From NCBI GenBank assembly GCA_964613045.1, contig CAZTFS010000001.1, positions 34,258-98,257 on the forward strand: 64,000 bases of DNA. The letters are read 5' to 3'. The notes under the pieces were generated by a model. The model was not told the DNA's origin. It saw nothing but the letters and a program-made list of their open reading frames with translations, and did not search any database. The position numbers and the translations under genes are program-made. Shown one piece after another: positions 24,415 to 34,252 of the stretch. Numbering within the stretch: the first letter of the stretch is position 1; each line of letters begins with the position of its first letter. This DNA is from UBA1081 sp964613045 (GTDB lineage Bacteria; Bacillota; Clostridia; Oscillospirales; Acutalibacteraceae).

Positions 24415-27358
24415 CTTTTACAAATCTTACGTTGATAAGCTCAAAGCCGTGAAGAGTCAGCTCGCTGTCTGATTTTTCACTGAGCTTTTCTTCCATGATG
24501 TTGACTGTTTCAGCCATCTTGTAGCCGTCCATTATGATTTCGGCAGTCTGTTCACTGTCAGTACAGTTGTAGAAACGGGCAATAATGCCGTTGCCGTCCT
24601 CGGGGATTTTGACTGTTTCAAGCACAACAGAATCATTTGATGATTTGTAAGCGGAAACTGTTTCCTCTTTTGCGGTTCCGTTTGTCACGATAACAGGATT
24701 GTTGACAAAATAAGCCTTTTTATATGTTTCTGTGCCGAGCTTACCTGCATGAGGTGCAAGAGCCCAGTGAATCTCATGATGTCCCTGATCTACGACCTTG
24801 CCGGGGCCTCCTTCGGGAGAACGGATAAGGTTAAGGTCGATTATACCATGTTTACAGCGGTAGCCGTATTTACAATCGTTGATAAAGGAGATACCTGCAT
24901 CATCTTCGGACATATCTACGAACTTCTGACCCGACACCTCAAACTGAGCAAGCTCAACAGAATTGTTTTCTGTTGTCTTTCTTGCAAGGTGACCGAACTG
25001 AATGTTGAAGTTTGCTTCGTCTGTCTTAACATTAACGGGTACAGCCATACGAACCATTGACTTTGTATTCTGCATATCAACATCCATGTCGCAGTAAAGT
25101 GTGCTGTCACCGTCAATAAGATAGTAGATCTGAGTGATAACGGTGTCCTTGACTTTGAATTTACACTCAGCATAGATCTTTGCACCGTCGTCGTCAATTT
25201 CAAATGCGATACACTCGGCATCTTTCTTAGTGTTGACATACTCTGCACGACAGTTTGTCATATCCCAGCAATCACCGTAATCGTCATACATGGAAACAAG
25301 ACCCGCTTTTGAGCCTTCAGCAATAAACTCACGCTGTAATGTTTTGTCAAACAGTGAGCAGACACAGCCCTCTTTGAATGTGACCTTGACTTTATCGTTT
25401 TCGATCGAATTATATGTGCAATCGTTTTTGAATTCAGTTATCTTCTTGTCCTCAGTGAGCTTTACACTGCCCATTGCGGGAACCGTTACGGCGTACCAGT
25501 CATCACCGCACTTGATTTTTGTATCATAATCAAAGGAGTTAAGGTTGACTGCTGTTTTGCCGTTTGTCATCTGAGAAATAAGGTTTTCCGTGCTGTTTAC
25601 AAGGTTATTGTACATTGCCTCGTATCTGGGCACACATTCATCATAAACTCTGTTTATAGACGAACCGGGAAGAATATCGTGGAACTGATAAAGAAGAACT
25701 TCTTTCCACATTTCCTCAAGCTCAGCATGTGAAACGGGAAGTGCGATTCCCTTTTCCTGTGCCTTGGAAGCTACTGCTTCGTAGTTTCTCAGAGCATATT
25801 CGCATTTTCTGTTATACTTTTTATTAGCACTTCTTGTTGTATATGTACCCTGATGTCTTTCAAGGTAAAGCTCACCCTCAAAAGTGGGGTAAGGTGTTAC
25901 GCCGTCGTCAAAATCCTTCCAGAAATCCATTGTACGGCACATTTTGACCTTTGGCATACTGCGTAAGCTCTCATATCTCTTTGCACGTTCAATATGCTCA
26001 TAACCGGGGCCTGCACCGCCGTCACCAATACCGTAAAGCATCATGGATTTATTGGAAACGGGTCTTTCAATATACCGTTTTTCACCCTTTTTCATTAAAT
26101 CGCCACGGCAGGGTGAATTATAAGTGTTCTCGGGAAGCATGTGGGCAAGAACAGTTGAGCCGTCAAGACCTTTCCAATAGAATGAATGGTACGGAAAATC
26201 GTTATAGATACTCCAACTCATTTTCTGTGTAAGGAAGTAAGGTACATCGGCAAGCTTCATGACCTGAGGAATACAAGCGGAATAACCGAAGCTGTCGGGA
26301 ACCCAGAAAACTTTCATATCCATGCCGAATTCATCACGGTAGAACTTTTTGCCGTAGAAGAACTGTCTGACAAGGCTTTCGCCGCCGATAAGATTTGAAT
26401 CGGGCTCGACCCATGTTGCACCCTGAACATCCCATTTGCCCTCTTTTGCAAGCTCTTTAACCTTTGTGTAAAGCTTCGGATATCTGTCCTTTACCCATGT
26501 ATAAAGCTGAGCCTGCGAAGCACCGAAAACATAACCGGGGTAACGCTCGATATTTTTTATCTGAGTTGCAAAGGTTCTGCCGCCCTTACGGTAGCTCTCA
26601 CGGATAGGCCACAGCCATGCAAGGTCAAGATGAGCATGACCGACTGCATAATATGTAAAATCCTCCTCTGATTTTTCAGCAAGAAGAGGAGCGATTTTTT
26701 CTCTCTTCTTTAGAGCTTCTTCATCTGTGATATGCTCACAGGCTATTTCAAGAAGCTCCGACTTGACCTGAGCAGAAAATCCTTCGTCCTCTCCGCTGTC
26801 AATAACGGTAAGAAGAACATGTACGTCATAAGCTAAGTCACGGATATTTTTATTATGCTTTGCAGTATGAAGCTCAACGAGTCTGCCGTCATTTTTAAGA
26901 TTTCCGAAGAGGTCGTTTGCGGCACAGTCTATCCACAAGTCGATATTATCTGAGTCAACAAGGCAATCATAAAGAGGAATGATCCTCTTGACAGGGCCTC
27001 CGAGAGAAGCATCGTAATCGGAGGCTTTACAGGTGATAGCCTGAATCTCATTGCCCTCTCTGTCAAAAATAAGACCCTCACCGCCGTTATTTACAACAAG
27101 AGTATCTGCACCCTCGGGAATTTTGCCCGTAACATGGAACCATGCACAGTCAAATACATTGATACCCCATTTATCGCCGACTTCAAGCTGCATTTTTCTG
27201 CCGCAGAATCTGTCCTGAAAGCTCAGAGGTTCATCACTCAGATAAGCCGTACAATCAAGCCCTGCCGCATAGGTATAGCTGCGATCGAAAAGCATATCCG
27301 AAAACTTCTGAAGCTTTGCTCTGTCGGGACATGTAAATTCATTTTTCTTTTTTGCCAT
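24415..27358 (-). CDS. Alpha-mannosidase, GH38 (3' end in gap)
   Basis: A retaining, zinc-dependent alpha-mannosidase; 981 residues are visible and the end seems close. A beta-rich N-terminal domain (about 1-230) precedes the catalytic barrel with GHAHLDLAWLW (zinc ligands His241/Asp245), WVEPDSN, and the nucleophile in FWVPDSFGYS (Asp355). The central three-helix region includes FHDILPGSS near 600, and large beta domains follow. There is no signal peptide, so it is cytoplasmic and would process imported mannosides such as N-glycan fragments. AGGAG lies upstream of the ATG. It follows the YbaK gene by 16 bases. An apparent read-through beyond the N run into the next gene is an artefact. Confidence 0.92.
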
Positions 27359-27374
27359 AATAATTCTCCTGACT

Positions 27375-27851
27375 TTATTTTATGATATCTGCGGATTCGA
27401 TTCTGACAACCTTGCCCAGATCACTCGGTGCAAGCTCGATCTGAAAACCGATTTTTCCTCCGCTGCAAAAAATTGTTTCTGAAGCATCAGCCGTGCCGTG
27501 TATAAAAGTTCTGAAGACTTTTTTCATACCTATAGGTGAACAACCGCCGTGGATATACCCAGTAAGAGGAAGCAGATCCTTAGCTTTGAGCATTTCGATA
27601 TTCTTCTCCCCTGCTGCCGCAGCCGCTTTTTTAAGGTCAAGCTCCTCGGCAACGGGAACCATGAAAACATAGTGTGTACCGCTTTTCCCCGTAGTTACAA
27701 GAGTTTTGAACACCTTTGCAGGGTCTTCACCGAGAACCCGAGCAACTTCAACTCCGCTGACAGCATCAGTATCGGTATAATAATGCTCTTTGTACTTTAT
27801 TTTCATGCTGTCCAGCTTACGCATGGCATTTGTTTTTGACTTATCAGCCAT
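27375..27851 (-). CDS. ybaK: Cys-tRNA(Pro) deacylase, YbaK/EbsC family
   Basis: A trans-editing enzyme that hydrolyses cysteine from mischarged tRNA(Pro). The 158-residue length is normal. Family features: TNAMRKLD at the N-terminus, VFKTLV with the conserved lysine (about 47), GYIHGGCSPIG with the substrate-pocket glycines (about 98-108) and FCSGGKIGFQIEL. The start at 27851 has AGGTGA upstream; a longer in-frame start lies within the promoter region. It is the first gene of a unit continuing into the GH38 mannosidase. A second YbaK-like gene lies at 47.7 kb but is of a different subgroup. Confidence 0.93.
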   Translation of the reverse strand: MADKSKTNAMRKLDSMKIKYKEHYYTDTDAVSGVEVARVLGEDPAKVFKTLVTTGKSGTHYVFMVPVAEELDLKKAAAAAGEKNIEMLKAKDLLPLTGYIHGGCSPIGMKKVFRTFIHGTADASETIFCSGGKIGFQIELAPSDLGKVVRIESADIIK

Positions 27852-27880
27852 AATTATCACCTGTCTGTCAATGTATTGAT

Positions 27881-27909
27881 ATACTAACATAAATTATTTG
27901 CGTTTTCAA
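27881..27909 (-). promoter_or_regulatory. Promoter of the ybaK-GH38 unit
   Basis: Minus-strand TTGAAA and TAGTAT are separated by 17 bases. The -35 box abuts the T run of the preceding terminator. Confidence 0.6.
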
Positions 27910-27910
27910 T

Positions 27911-27952
27911 AAAAAAACAAACAATAATTCAAAGGAGCTGAATTATTGTTTG
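27911..27952 (-). terminator. Terminator of the Stn-like electron-transfer operon
   Basis: A perfect 14-bp stem (CAAACAATAATTCA / TGAATTATTGTTTG) with a 7-base loop is followed on the minus strand by seven T. Confidence 0.92.
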
Positions 27953-28003
27953 CTGATATAACTTTATAATACTTTACAGGACTTTTGATACAGCCCCTTG
28001 TTT

Positions 28004-30034
28004 TTAATCTAATATTTTCAATGCTCCTGTAGGACAAAGGTCTGCACACATATGACAGTCTTTGCACACTGCAGCTGTTTCGGGATCATTAAATTCGGGC
28101 TTGATGACAGTCTTAAAGCCTCTGCCCACAAGTCCTAAAATGCCTTGTTTTGCGTTCTCTTTACAGGTGCGTACACAAAGGTTACAGAGAATACATTTGC
28201 CCTGATCTCTTTCGATTGTTACAAGCTTCTGCTCTTTGTAGCATTCATGCTTTGCACCGCTGAGTCTTTCGGGAGAAATGGGCATATCGTTAGCATAACG
28301 GATGAGTTTGCAGTCCTTGAAATCGTGGCAGCCGCATTCAAGACAGCGTTTTGCTTCTTCTCTTGCCTGTTCTTCCGTGAATCCGTTGATAACAGATTCA
28401 AAGTTATTCTTTCTGTATTCGGGTGACTTGACTGACATAACTGCTCTTGCCTTTTTCTCACGGTCAGCGAGCATTTCAGCCGTAACATTTCGTTCTGAGT
28501 AATAGGGCTTGGGGAAATCCATGGGCATACCCAGAAGATATGCATTGATTGCCTTTGCGGCTGTATTAGCCTCTGCAATGGCATCAATTGCGATCGACGC
28601 ACCCTTGTTTGTGGCATCGCCTGCGGCAAAAACACCGTCAAGGTTCGTCATGCAGGTCATTTCATCGGCAAAAATTGTGCCCCACTTTGTAAGCTCAATT
28701 TCTTCAAGACCTGCAGGAGCATACTTTTGACCGATTGCTGAAATAACAGTATCGACAGAAAGCGTTTTAAACTCACCTTCAACGGGAACGGGGCTTCTTC
28801 TGCCCGATGCATCGGGCTCGCCGAGCTCCATGATCTGAAGTCTTACTTCCTTGACCTTTCCGTTTTCACCGATTATTTCATCGGGATTTGTAAGGAACAG
28901 GAACTGTACGCCTTCTTCAATTGCCTCTTCGATTTCTATGTCTTCAGCGGGAGCTTCTGCACGAGTTCTTCTGTAAATCACATAAACATTCTCTGCACCG
29001 CATCTTACGGCTGTACGACATGCATCCATTGCTGTATTGCCGCCGCCTACAACGGCAACATTCTTACCTATGTCCGGAATAAAGCCTGTATTCACTTCTC
29101 TTAAGAAGTCGATGCCGCTGAGAACTCCCTCAAGGTCTTCGCCTGTGCAACGCATGTTACTGCCTTTCCATGCACCGACAGTCACAAGCACTGCATCATT
29201 TGTATTTCTTATCTCATTAAAGGAAATATCCTTGCCGATTTTTGTGTTATTGAGCATTTTTACACCGAGGTCGGTAATTGCTTTGATTTCTTTACGCAGA
29301 ACATCTTTGGGAAGTCTGTATTCGGGGATGCCGTATCTGAGCATACCGCCCATTTCGGGCATTGCATCGTAAATTGTGACATCGTGTCCCGAAAGACGAA
29401 GATAATATGCCGCATTAAGACCTGCAGGGCCTCCGCCGATAACTGCAACCTTTTTACCTGTTGATTCTTCACAAACAGCTCTGAAAGGATTATCTGATTC
29501 AAGGTCTCTGTCAGCAGCAAAAGCTTTGAGGAATGCCACCGAAAGAGGTTCTTCAACGAGTCTTCTTCTGCAATTCGATTCACAGGGGTGAGGACACACT
29601 CTGCCGATTGATGCAGGGATTGAGATTTTTTCTTTGATAATTTTTACCGCTTCACTGTCATTGCCCAGAGCGATCTGCTTAAGATAACCCTGAATGTCGG
29701 TGTGAGCAGGACAATTGAGCGAGCAGGGAGCAACACAGTCGCCCTCATGATCACTCATGATAAGCTCAAGCGCAATTTTTCTTGCCTTTTTAACTCTTTC
29801 TGTTTCGGTGCTGACGACCATGCCGTCAGTAGCAACTGCAGAACATGCACGCATAAGCTTAGGCATTCCTTCCGCTTCAATAAGACAAACACCGCAGGCA
29901 CCGTATAATTTAAGATTGGGACTGTAACAAAGATTCGGTATCTCCACACCGTTTTTAGCGGCAATAGTAAGAATCGTGTCGCCTTTGTTTCCGGTCATTT
30001 CAATACCGTTGACAGTTATTTTTATCTGTTCCAT
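28004..30034 (-). CDS. NfnB/GltD-like iron-sulfur flavoprotein, probable StnC subunit
   Basis: A 676-residue electron-transfer subunit. An N-terminal [2Fe-2S] domain (Cys36, 47, 50, 64) is followed by a glutamate-synthase-small-subunit core: a Fer4_20 cysteine region (CVAPCSLNCPAH, CPHPCESNC), an FAD loop VAVIGGGPAG (about 195) and an NADPH loop VAVVGGGNTA (about 335). The C-terminus holds two [4Fe-4S] sites (CILCNLCVRTC and CKDCHMCADLC). There is no hydrogenase H-cluster domain. With the NuoF- and NuoE-like genes upstream, it matches the three-subunit Stn type of NADH-dependent ferredoxin:NADP+ oxidoreductase, where this subunit would handle NADPH and bifurcation. Another HydABC-like or formate-dehydrogenase-linked role is possible. 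Confidence 0.85.
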   Translation of the reverse strand: MEQIKITVNGIEMTGNKGDTILTIAAKNGVEIPNLCYSPNLKLYGACGVCLIEAEGMPKLMRACSAVATDGMVVSTETERVKKARKIALELIMSDHEGDCVAPCSLNCPAHTDIQGYLKQIALGNDSEAVKIIKEKISIPASIGRVCPHPCESNCRRRLVEEPLSVAFLKAFAADRDLESDNPFRAVCEESTGKKVAVIGGGPAGLNAAYYLRLSGHDVTIYDAMPEMGGMLRYGIPEYRLPKDVLRKEIKAITDLGVKMLNNTKIGKDISFNEIRNTNDAVLVTVGAWKGSNMRCTGEDLEGVLSGIDFLREVNTGFIPDIGKNVAVVGGGNTAMDACRTAVRCGAENVYVIYRRTRAEAPAEDIEIEEAIEEGVQFLFLTNPDEIIGENGKVKEVRLQIMELGEPDASGRRSPVPVEGEFKTLSVDTVISAIGQKYAPAGLEEIELTKWGTIFADEMTCMTNLDGVFAAGDATNKGASIAIDAIAEANTAAKAINAYLLGMPMDFPKPYYSERNVTAEMLADREKKARAVMSVKSPEYRKNNFESVINGFTEEQAREEAKRCLECGCHDFKDCKLIRYANDMPISPERLSGAKHECYKEQKLVTIERDQGKCILCNLCVRTCKENAKQGILGLVGRGFKTVIKPEFNDPETAAVCKDCHMCADLCPTGALKILD

Positions 30035-30048
30035 TTATGCCGCCTCCT

Positions 30049-31800
30049 TTATTCTGCATTTATCGCACCGAAACGGCAAGAGCTTACACACTGACCGCAA
30101 CGGATGCATATATCAGAATCAATAACATGAGCCATTTTTACTTCACCGCTGATGGCTTTTGCAGGGCACTTCTTTGCACAAAGAGTACAGCCCTTACATT
30201 TATCTGCAACGATTGAATATGTCAGCAGGTCAACGCATTCCTTCGCAGGACACTTTTTCTCGTTGATATGAGCTTCGTATTCATCACGGAAGTATTTGAT
30301 CGTCGTAAGAACGGGATTGGGAGCAGTCTGACCGAGACCGCAGAGTGCGCCGTCTTTTACAGCCTCGCATAGCTCCTCAAGAAGCTCAATGTCACCCTCT
30401 TTACCCTCACCTTTTACGATTCGTGTAAGAATTTCCTGCATTCTCCGTGTGCCTATACGGCAATGAACACATTTTCCGCAGGATTCGAGGGCTGTGAAGT
30501 CGAGGAAGAATTTAGCCATACCAACCATGCATGTGCTTTCGTCCATAACAACCATACCGCCTGAGCCCATGATCGCACCTGTTGCCCCAAGAGCTTTGTA
30601 GTCAATAATCGTATCAAGAAGCTCTTTCGGAATACAACCGCCTGATGGGCCGCCCATCTGGACTGCCTTGAATTCCTTATCGTCACGGATTCCGCCGCCG
30701 ATACCGTAAATGACATCACGCAGAGTTTTACCCATAGGTATCTCAACAAGTCCGCCTTTGCGGATTTTGCCTGTAAGTGCAAAAACCTTTGTTCCCTTGC
30801 TGTTTTCTGTACCCATTGATGCAAAAGCGGCACCTCCGTTGTTCATTATCCATGCAACATTGGCAAAAGTTTCAACATTGTTGATATTTGAGGGCTCATC
30901 CATATAGCCTTTCTGAGCAGGGAAAGGCGGTTTAAGTCTTGGCATACCTCTTTTGCCTTCAAGAGATTCGATAAGTGCTGTTTCCTCACCGCAGACAAAA
31001 GCACCTGCACCGGCTTTGATTCTCATGTCACATGAAAAAGAAGTGCCGAGAATATTTTTACCGAGAAGATTTGCTTTTTTAGCTTGTTCAATGGCAATTT
31101 CAAGGTTTGTGATTGCAAGAGGGTATTCGGCTCTTACATAAACGATCATTTCTTTTGTACCGATTGCATAAGCACCTATGAGCATACCTTCAATAAGAGT
31201 GTGTGGGTCTGATTCAATAACAGCTCTGTCCATGAATGCACCGGGATCGCCCTCGTCCGCATTACAGATAAGATATTTCGTGTCACTGACACTCTGTCTT
31301 GCGGCATTCCACTTGAACCAAGTGGGAAAACCTGCACCGCCACGACCTGCAAGACCTGAAATCTTTATTTCTTCAATAACTTCTTCCGGAGTCATCGTTT
31401 TAAGCACTTTTTCGAGAGCTTCATAGCCGTCTGCGTCTCTGTAATCATCAAGAGAAACAGGGTCTATAAGTCCGCAGTGACGAAGTGCGATTCTTGTCTG
31501 ACGGGATAAAAATTCTTCGTCATCAGCAGAAATCGTAATGCTGTCAACAAGCGACAGATCACCTGTTCTTGCACAGTTCACGATGTTTTCAGCATCAGAG
31601 GACTTGACTTTTACAAGTCGTCTCAGAAGTGTTTTTCCGTCATAGAGGTCAACGACAGGTTCGAGGAAACACATTCCGATACAACCCGTACTGCCGAGAG
31701 TAAATACTTCGTTTGTCGTCATAAGGCTTTCTATTGCCTTATGGACTTTGCCTGCACCTGCAGCAATACCGCAGGAGCCTTCACCGATAACTATACGCAT
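30049..31800 (-). CDS. NuoF/HydB-like NADH-binding flavoprotein, probable StnB subunit
   Basis: A 583-residue NADH dehydrogenase-type subunit. A shortened thioredoxin-like N-terminus (about 1-75) precedes the FMN/NADH module with GRGGAGFPTWFKW (about 152), CNADEGDPGAFMDR and GPSGGCIP. A [4Fe-4S] site ESCGKCVHCRIG (about 440) follows, then a ferredoxin-like tail with CKGCTLCAKKC and CIRCGQCVSSC. This architecture is shared by HydB of bifurcating hydrogenases and StnB. Its start overlaps the NuoE-like gene by one base and its stop lies 14 bases before the NfnB-like gene, so the three subunits are co-produced. It would oxidise or reduce NAD(H) and exchange electrons with ferredoxin. Confidence 0.88.
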   Translation of the reverse strand: MRIVIGEGSCGIAAGAGKVHKAIESLMTTNEVFTLGSTGCIGMCFLEPVVDLYDGKTLLRRLVKVKSSDAENIVNCARTGDLSLVDSITISADDEEFLSRQTRIALRHCGLIDPVSLDDYRDADGYEALEKVLKTMTPEEVIEEIKISGLAGRGGAGFPTWFKWNAARQSVSDTKYLICNADEGDPGAFMDRAVIESDPHTLIEGMLIGAYAIGTKEMIVYVRAEYPLAITNLEIAIEQAKKANLLGKNILGTSFSCDMRIKAGAGAFVCGEETALIESLEGKRGMPRLKPPFPAQKGYMDEPSNINNVETFANVAWIMNNGGAAFASMGTENSKGTKVFALTGKIRKGGLVEIPMGKTLRDVIYGIGGGIRDDKEFKAVQMGGPSGGCIPKELLDTIIDYKALGATGAIMGSGGMVVMDESTCMVGMAKFFLDFTALESCGKCVHCRIGTRRMQEILTRIVKGEGKEGDIELLEELCEAVKDGALCGLGQTAPNPVLTTIKYFRDEYEAHINEKKCPAKECVDLLTYSIVADKCKGCTLCAKKCPAKAISGEVKMAHVIDSDICIRCGQCVSSCRFGAINAE

Positions 31801-32297
31801 TATTTACTCTCCTCTCTCTGAATATTTTTTATAACTTCAACTGCCGAGTCGGGTGTGAGATTACCGTATGCTTCACCGTTAATCATAATAACGGGAGCGA
31901 GTGAACAGCAACCGAGACAAGCTACTTCCTCAAGGGTAAAAAGACCGTCTTCACTGGTTTCGCCGTTTCCGATGCCGAGGTATTCGGAAATTGCTGAAGC
32001 CACCCTTTCACTGCCGTTAACGTGACATGCCGTGCCCTGACAGGACATTATAAGATACTTGCCGATGGGAGTAAGTCTGAACTGTGAATAGAAAGTTGCA
32101 ACCCCCGTTACATCGGCGGGTGTTACACCTACGTTTTCGGCTACATGATACATTACATCTTTAGGAAGATAGCCGTATATAGACTGAGCTTTCTGTAATA
32201 TCGTTATAAGATTGCTTGAATTACCGCCGTACTCCTTAAGCACATCATCAAGCCTGGAAAGGTCACTTTTTGGACCGTCACAATTACACTTGCACAT
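31800..32297 (-). CDS. NuoE/HydC-like [2Fe-2S] subunit, probable StnA
   Basis: A 165-residue thioredoxin-like ferredoxin subunit. The N-terminal helical part has LITILQKAQ.IYGYLP typical of NuoE, followed by VATFYSQF and the cluster ligands CQGTAC and CLGCCSLAP (four cysteines in the C-x4-C ... C-x3-C pattern, the first slightly altered by spacing). It relays electrons next to the NuoF-like flavin site. It is the first gene of the three-gene operon, with a strong AGGAGG site and a good sigma-A promoter. A Cys-rich leader (MCKCNCDG) may be an extra feature of unknown use. Confidence 0.9.
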   Translation of the reverse strand: MCKCNCDGPKSDLSRLDDVLKEYGGNSSNLITILQKAQSIYGYLPKDVMYHVAENVGVTPADVTGVATFYSQFRLTPIGKYLIMSCQGTACHVNGSERVASAISEYLGIGNGETSEDGLFTLEEVACLGCCSLAPVIMINGEAYGNLTPDSAVEVIKNIQREESK

Positions 32298-32328
32298 ATA
32301 ATTGCCTCCTGTAAAATAATTCGGTTAT

Positions 32329-32357
32329 ACTATAGCACAATGAATAAAATTATTCAA
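32329..32357 (-). promoter_or_regulatory. Promoter of the Stn-like operon
   Basis: Minus-strand TTGAAT and TATAGT are separated by 17 bases, 32 bases upstream of the first gene. AGGAGG is at 32305-32310. Confidence 0.72.
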
Positions 32358-32410
32358 GAAAAAAACTGTATGTAAGTTGTGGCTTTTTAGTATAAATTTT
32401 TCTGAATTAT

Positions 32411-32458
32411 GAACAAAAAACAAGCTGTATCAGAGCATAGCTAATGCAATGATACAGC
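32411..32458 (-). terminator. Terminator of the LRR-dockerin gene
   Basis: A 9-bp outer stem (GCTGTATCA / TGATACAGC) and an inner GCAT/ATGC hairpin are followed on the minus strand by a T-rich run. Confidence 0.8.
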
Positions 32459-32482
32459 GATAAAATCTTTGTTTATTGTTTA

Positions 32483-34171
32483 TTACAGTCCGGCAGACTT
32501 ACGGAGAATAAGTCTTGCATCTGCTGCGGTTACTTTTCCGTTTGCGTCAGCATCAGCGGCTAACAAAGCAATACCGCTGAGAGTTGCAAGGTTTGCCGAG
32601 ACTCTGAGTGCAAGTCGGGCATCAGCGGCGGTAATCTTACCGCTACCATCAACATCAGAATCAAAAGCAATATCATCAACAGAAATATATCCCAATCTGT
32701 TAGAAGATGCATAGCGTTGAGCTTCGGAACCGTTTACACCACTGATCTTAAACGAATCCTGCTGATGGTACATATTATCCTTGTATCCCACTGCCTGATA
32801 GCCGATCTCTTTTACTGATGCAGGTATTACCATACTTTTAAGGGAAGAGCAACCGAGAAATGCATACCTTTCAATAGTCGTAACAGTTTTGGGAATCGCA
32901 ACATCGGTAAGCTTTGAGCAGTTACTGAATGTGCCTTCTCTTATTAAAGTAATACTACCCGGAATAGAAATACTTTCAAGTTTACTCTCTGCAAAAGCAT
33001 ACCGGCCTATTGATGTTACGCCGTAAGGAATATTAATTTTTCCGACCCCGCTTTCGGCAAAAGCATACTCATCTATCGTTTCAATATTTTTTGAAAGAGA
33101 TATATTTTTAAGATTTGAGCATGAATAAAATGTATATGTTGCAATTGCTGTAACATAGTCGGGAATCACAACATTGTCAAGACTTTCACACATATAAAAT
33201 GCAGACTCTTCAATAGTTGTAAGTTTATCGGGAAAATCAATTTTTTCAAGCAGATAGCAACACTCAAAAGCCTTTGCTCCGATAGTAATTACACTTTCCG
33301 GAATTGATACTGATTTTAATTTCCAGCATTGAGCAAACATTTCTTTTGAAATATATGTAACACCGTTTTTAATAACAACATTTTCAAGATTCTCACAGTT
33401 CCAGAAAATATTGCATCCGAGAGTTGTTACACCGGAACTTATTGTTGCAGTTGTGAGTCCGTCACAGCCACTGAATGCAAAATCCTCAATAGTTTTTACA
33501 CTGTCGGGAATTACAATACTCGTAATTCCGTCACAGTTTGCAAATGCATCATTACCAATCACTGTTACGGGATATCCGTCAATTTCAGCAGGAATAATAA
33601 CCTCGCCCGAAGTCGTGATATCGCAGTCCGTAATTGTCACCTGTCCGTCTGCGATCTCGTAATCAAATTTAACATGAACATCTTCAACTTTAACAGGAAC
33701 GTCTTCAACATCTGATAAATTAAAAACGATATCATCAGGTCTTTTTGAGCTATCCCATTGAGTTACCCGCACTGAAATATCCGTAACTGAATCAGTTAAA
33801 GGAATCAATTTAATATCAGCAAAATCCTTATCACCGGAAAAAGCATCCTTGAACAAAAAACTTAATCCTAAGGTTGACTCATTGAGTGCTCCGCAAGCCA
33901 ACGCAAAATCATTATCAGAACGCTGTTCAATTCCGATAAATTCAAAGCAATCAGGTTCATAATCAATCTCAAGACTTCCATGAGTCAGTTTTACTGCATT
34001 ATTGATCGAAATTGTCAATATAAATTCTTCACCTACCGTAAATTCACTTGAAGATGAAATTCCGATCTGAGTCTTGTCTGAATCTTCCGCCGAAACCGTA
34101 ACGACAAAAGCTGATAAAACCATTATTGCCGAAATAAAAAGAGACATAAGCTTTTTCACATTTTTATACAT
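32483..34171 (-). CDS. Secreted cohesin-like / BspA-type LRR / dockerin protein
   Basis: A 562-residue exported protein. Residues 1-29 are a signal peptide (VSA-E). Residues 35-150 (FTVGEEFILTISINN... LEIDYEPDCFEF) resemble the jelly-roll of cohesin or carbohydrate-binding folds. From about 165 to 475 run at least ten BspA-type leucine-rich repeats of about 23 residues (I-xx-xAF-xxC-xxLxx-V-IPxxV). Residues 500-560 carry two dockerin repeats (DSDVDGSGKITAADA and DADANGKVTAADA). BspA repeats often mediate adhesion; the dockerin implies attachment to a cohesin-bearing scaffold. It is a monocistronic unit with its own promoter and terminator. The cohesin-like call needs a structural comparison. 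Confidence 0.87.
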   Translation of the reverse strand: MYKNVKKLMSLFISAIMVLSAFVVTVSAEDSDKTQIGISSSSEFTVGEEFILTISINNAVKLTHGSLEIDYEPDCFEFIGIEQRSDNDFALACGALNESTLGLSFLFKDAFSGDKDFADIKLIPLTDSVTDISVRVTQWDSSKRPDDIVFNLSDVEDVPVKVEDVHVKFDYEIADGQVTITDCDITTSGEVIIPAEIDGYPVTVIGNDAFANCDGITSIVIPDSVKTIEDFAFSGCDGLTTATISSGVTTLGCNIFWNCENLENVVIKNGVTYISKEMFAQCWKLKSVSIPESVITIGAKAFECCYLLEKIDFPDKLTTIEESAFYMCESLDNVVIPDYVTAIATYTFYSCSNLKNISLSKNIETIDEYAFAESGVGKINIPYGVTSIGRYAFAESKLESISIPGSITLIREGTFSNCSKLTDVAIPKTVTTIERYAFLGCSSLKSMVIPASVKEIGYQAVGYKDNMYHQQDSFKISGVNGSEAQRYASSNRLGYISVDDIAFDSDVDGSGKITAADARLALRVSANLATLSGIALLAADADANGKVTAADARLILRKSAGL

Positions 34172-34193
34172 ATAATAACCTCCTTATATTTTC

Positions 34194-34222
34194 ATTTTAA
34201 CATATTTATTTACAAATTGCAA
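34194..34222 (-). promoter_or_regulatory. Promoter of the LRR-dockerin gene
   Basis: Minus-strand TTGCAA and TAAAAT have a 17-base spacer, about 23 bases from the start codon. GGAGG precedes the ATG. Confidence 0.7.
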
Positions 34223-34237
34223 CATTTTGTAAATAAA
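34205..34237. promoter_or_regulatory. Inverted repeat over the -35 box of the LRR-dockerin gene
   Basis: Twelve-base perfect arms (TTTATTTACAAA-type, 34205/34207-34216 and 34226-34237) flank a 9-base centre that contains the TTGCAA -35 box. The placement suits a repressor operator. It could instead be part of an upstream terminator region. Confidence 0.5.
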
Positions 34238-34252
34238 AACGGCTTTCGCCGT
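34235..34252 (-). terminator. Orphan terminator-like hairpin
   Basis: ACGGC-GAAA-GCCGT on the minus strand is followed by TTTTTA. The pnp transcript already has its own terminator at 34467, so this one has no obvious gene. The 34250-34466 stretch between the two holds no supportable ORF. Confidence 0.55.

Noticed and set aside
24275..27358. Apparent 1027-codon GH38 frame that continues across the N run
   Set aside because: The part beyond the gap is out of frame with the lipoprotein and exists only because N codons are not read as stops.
28004..32297. Bifurcating [FeFe]-hydrogenase
   Set aside because: None of the three proteins has the H-cluster cysteine motifs; the largest subunit has a GltD-type flavin core instead.
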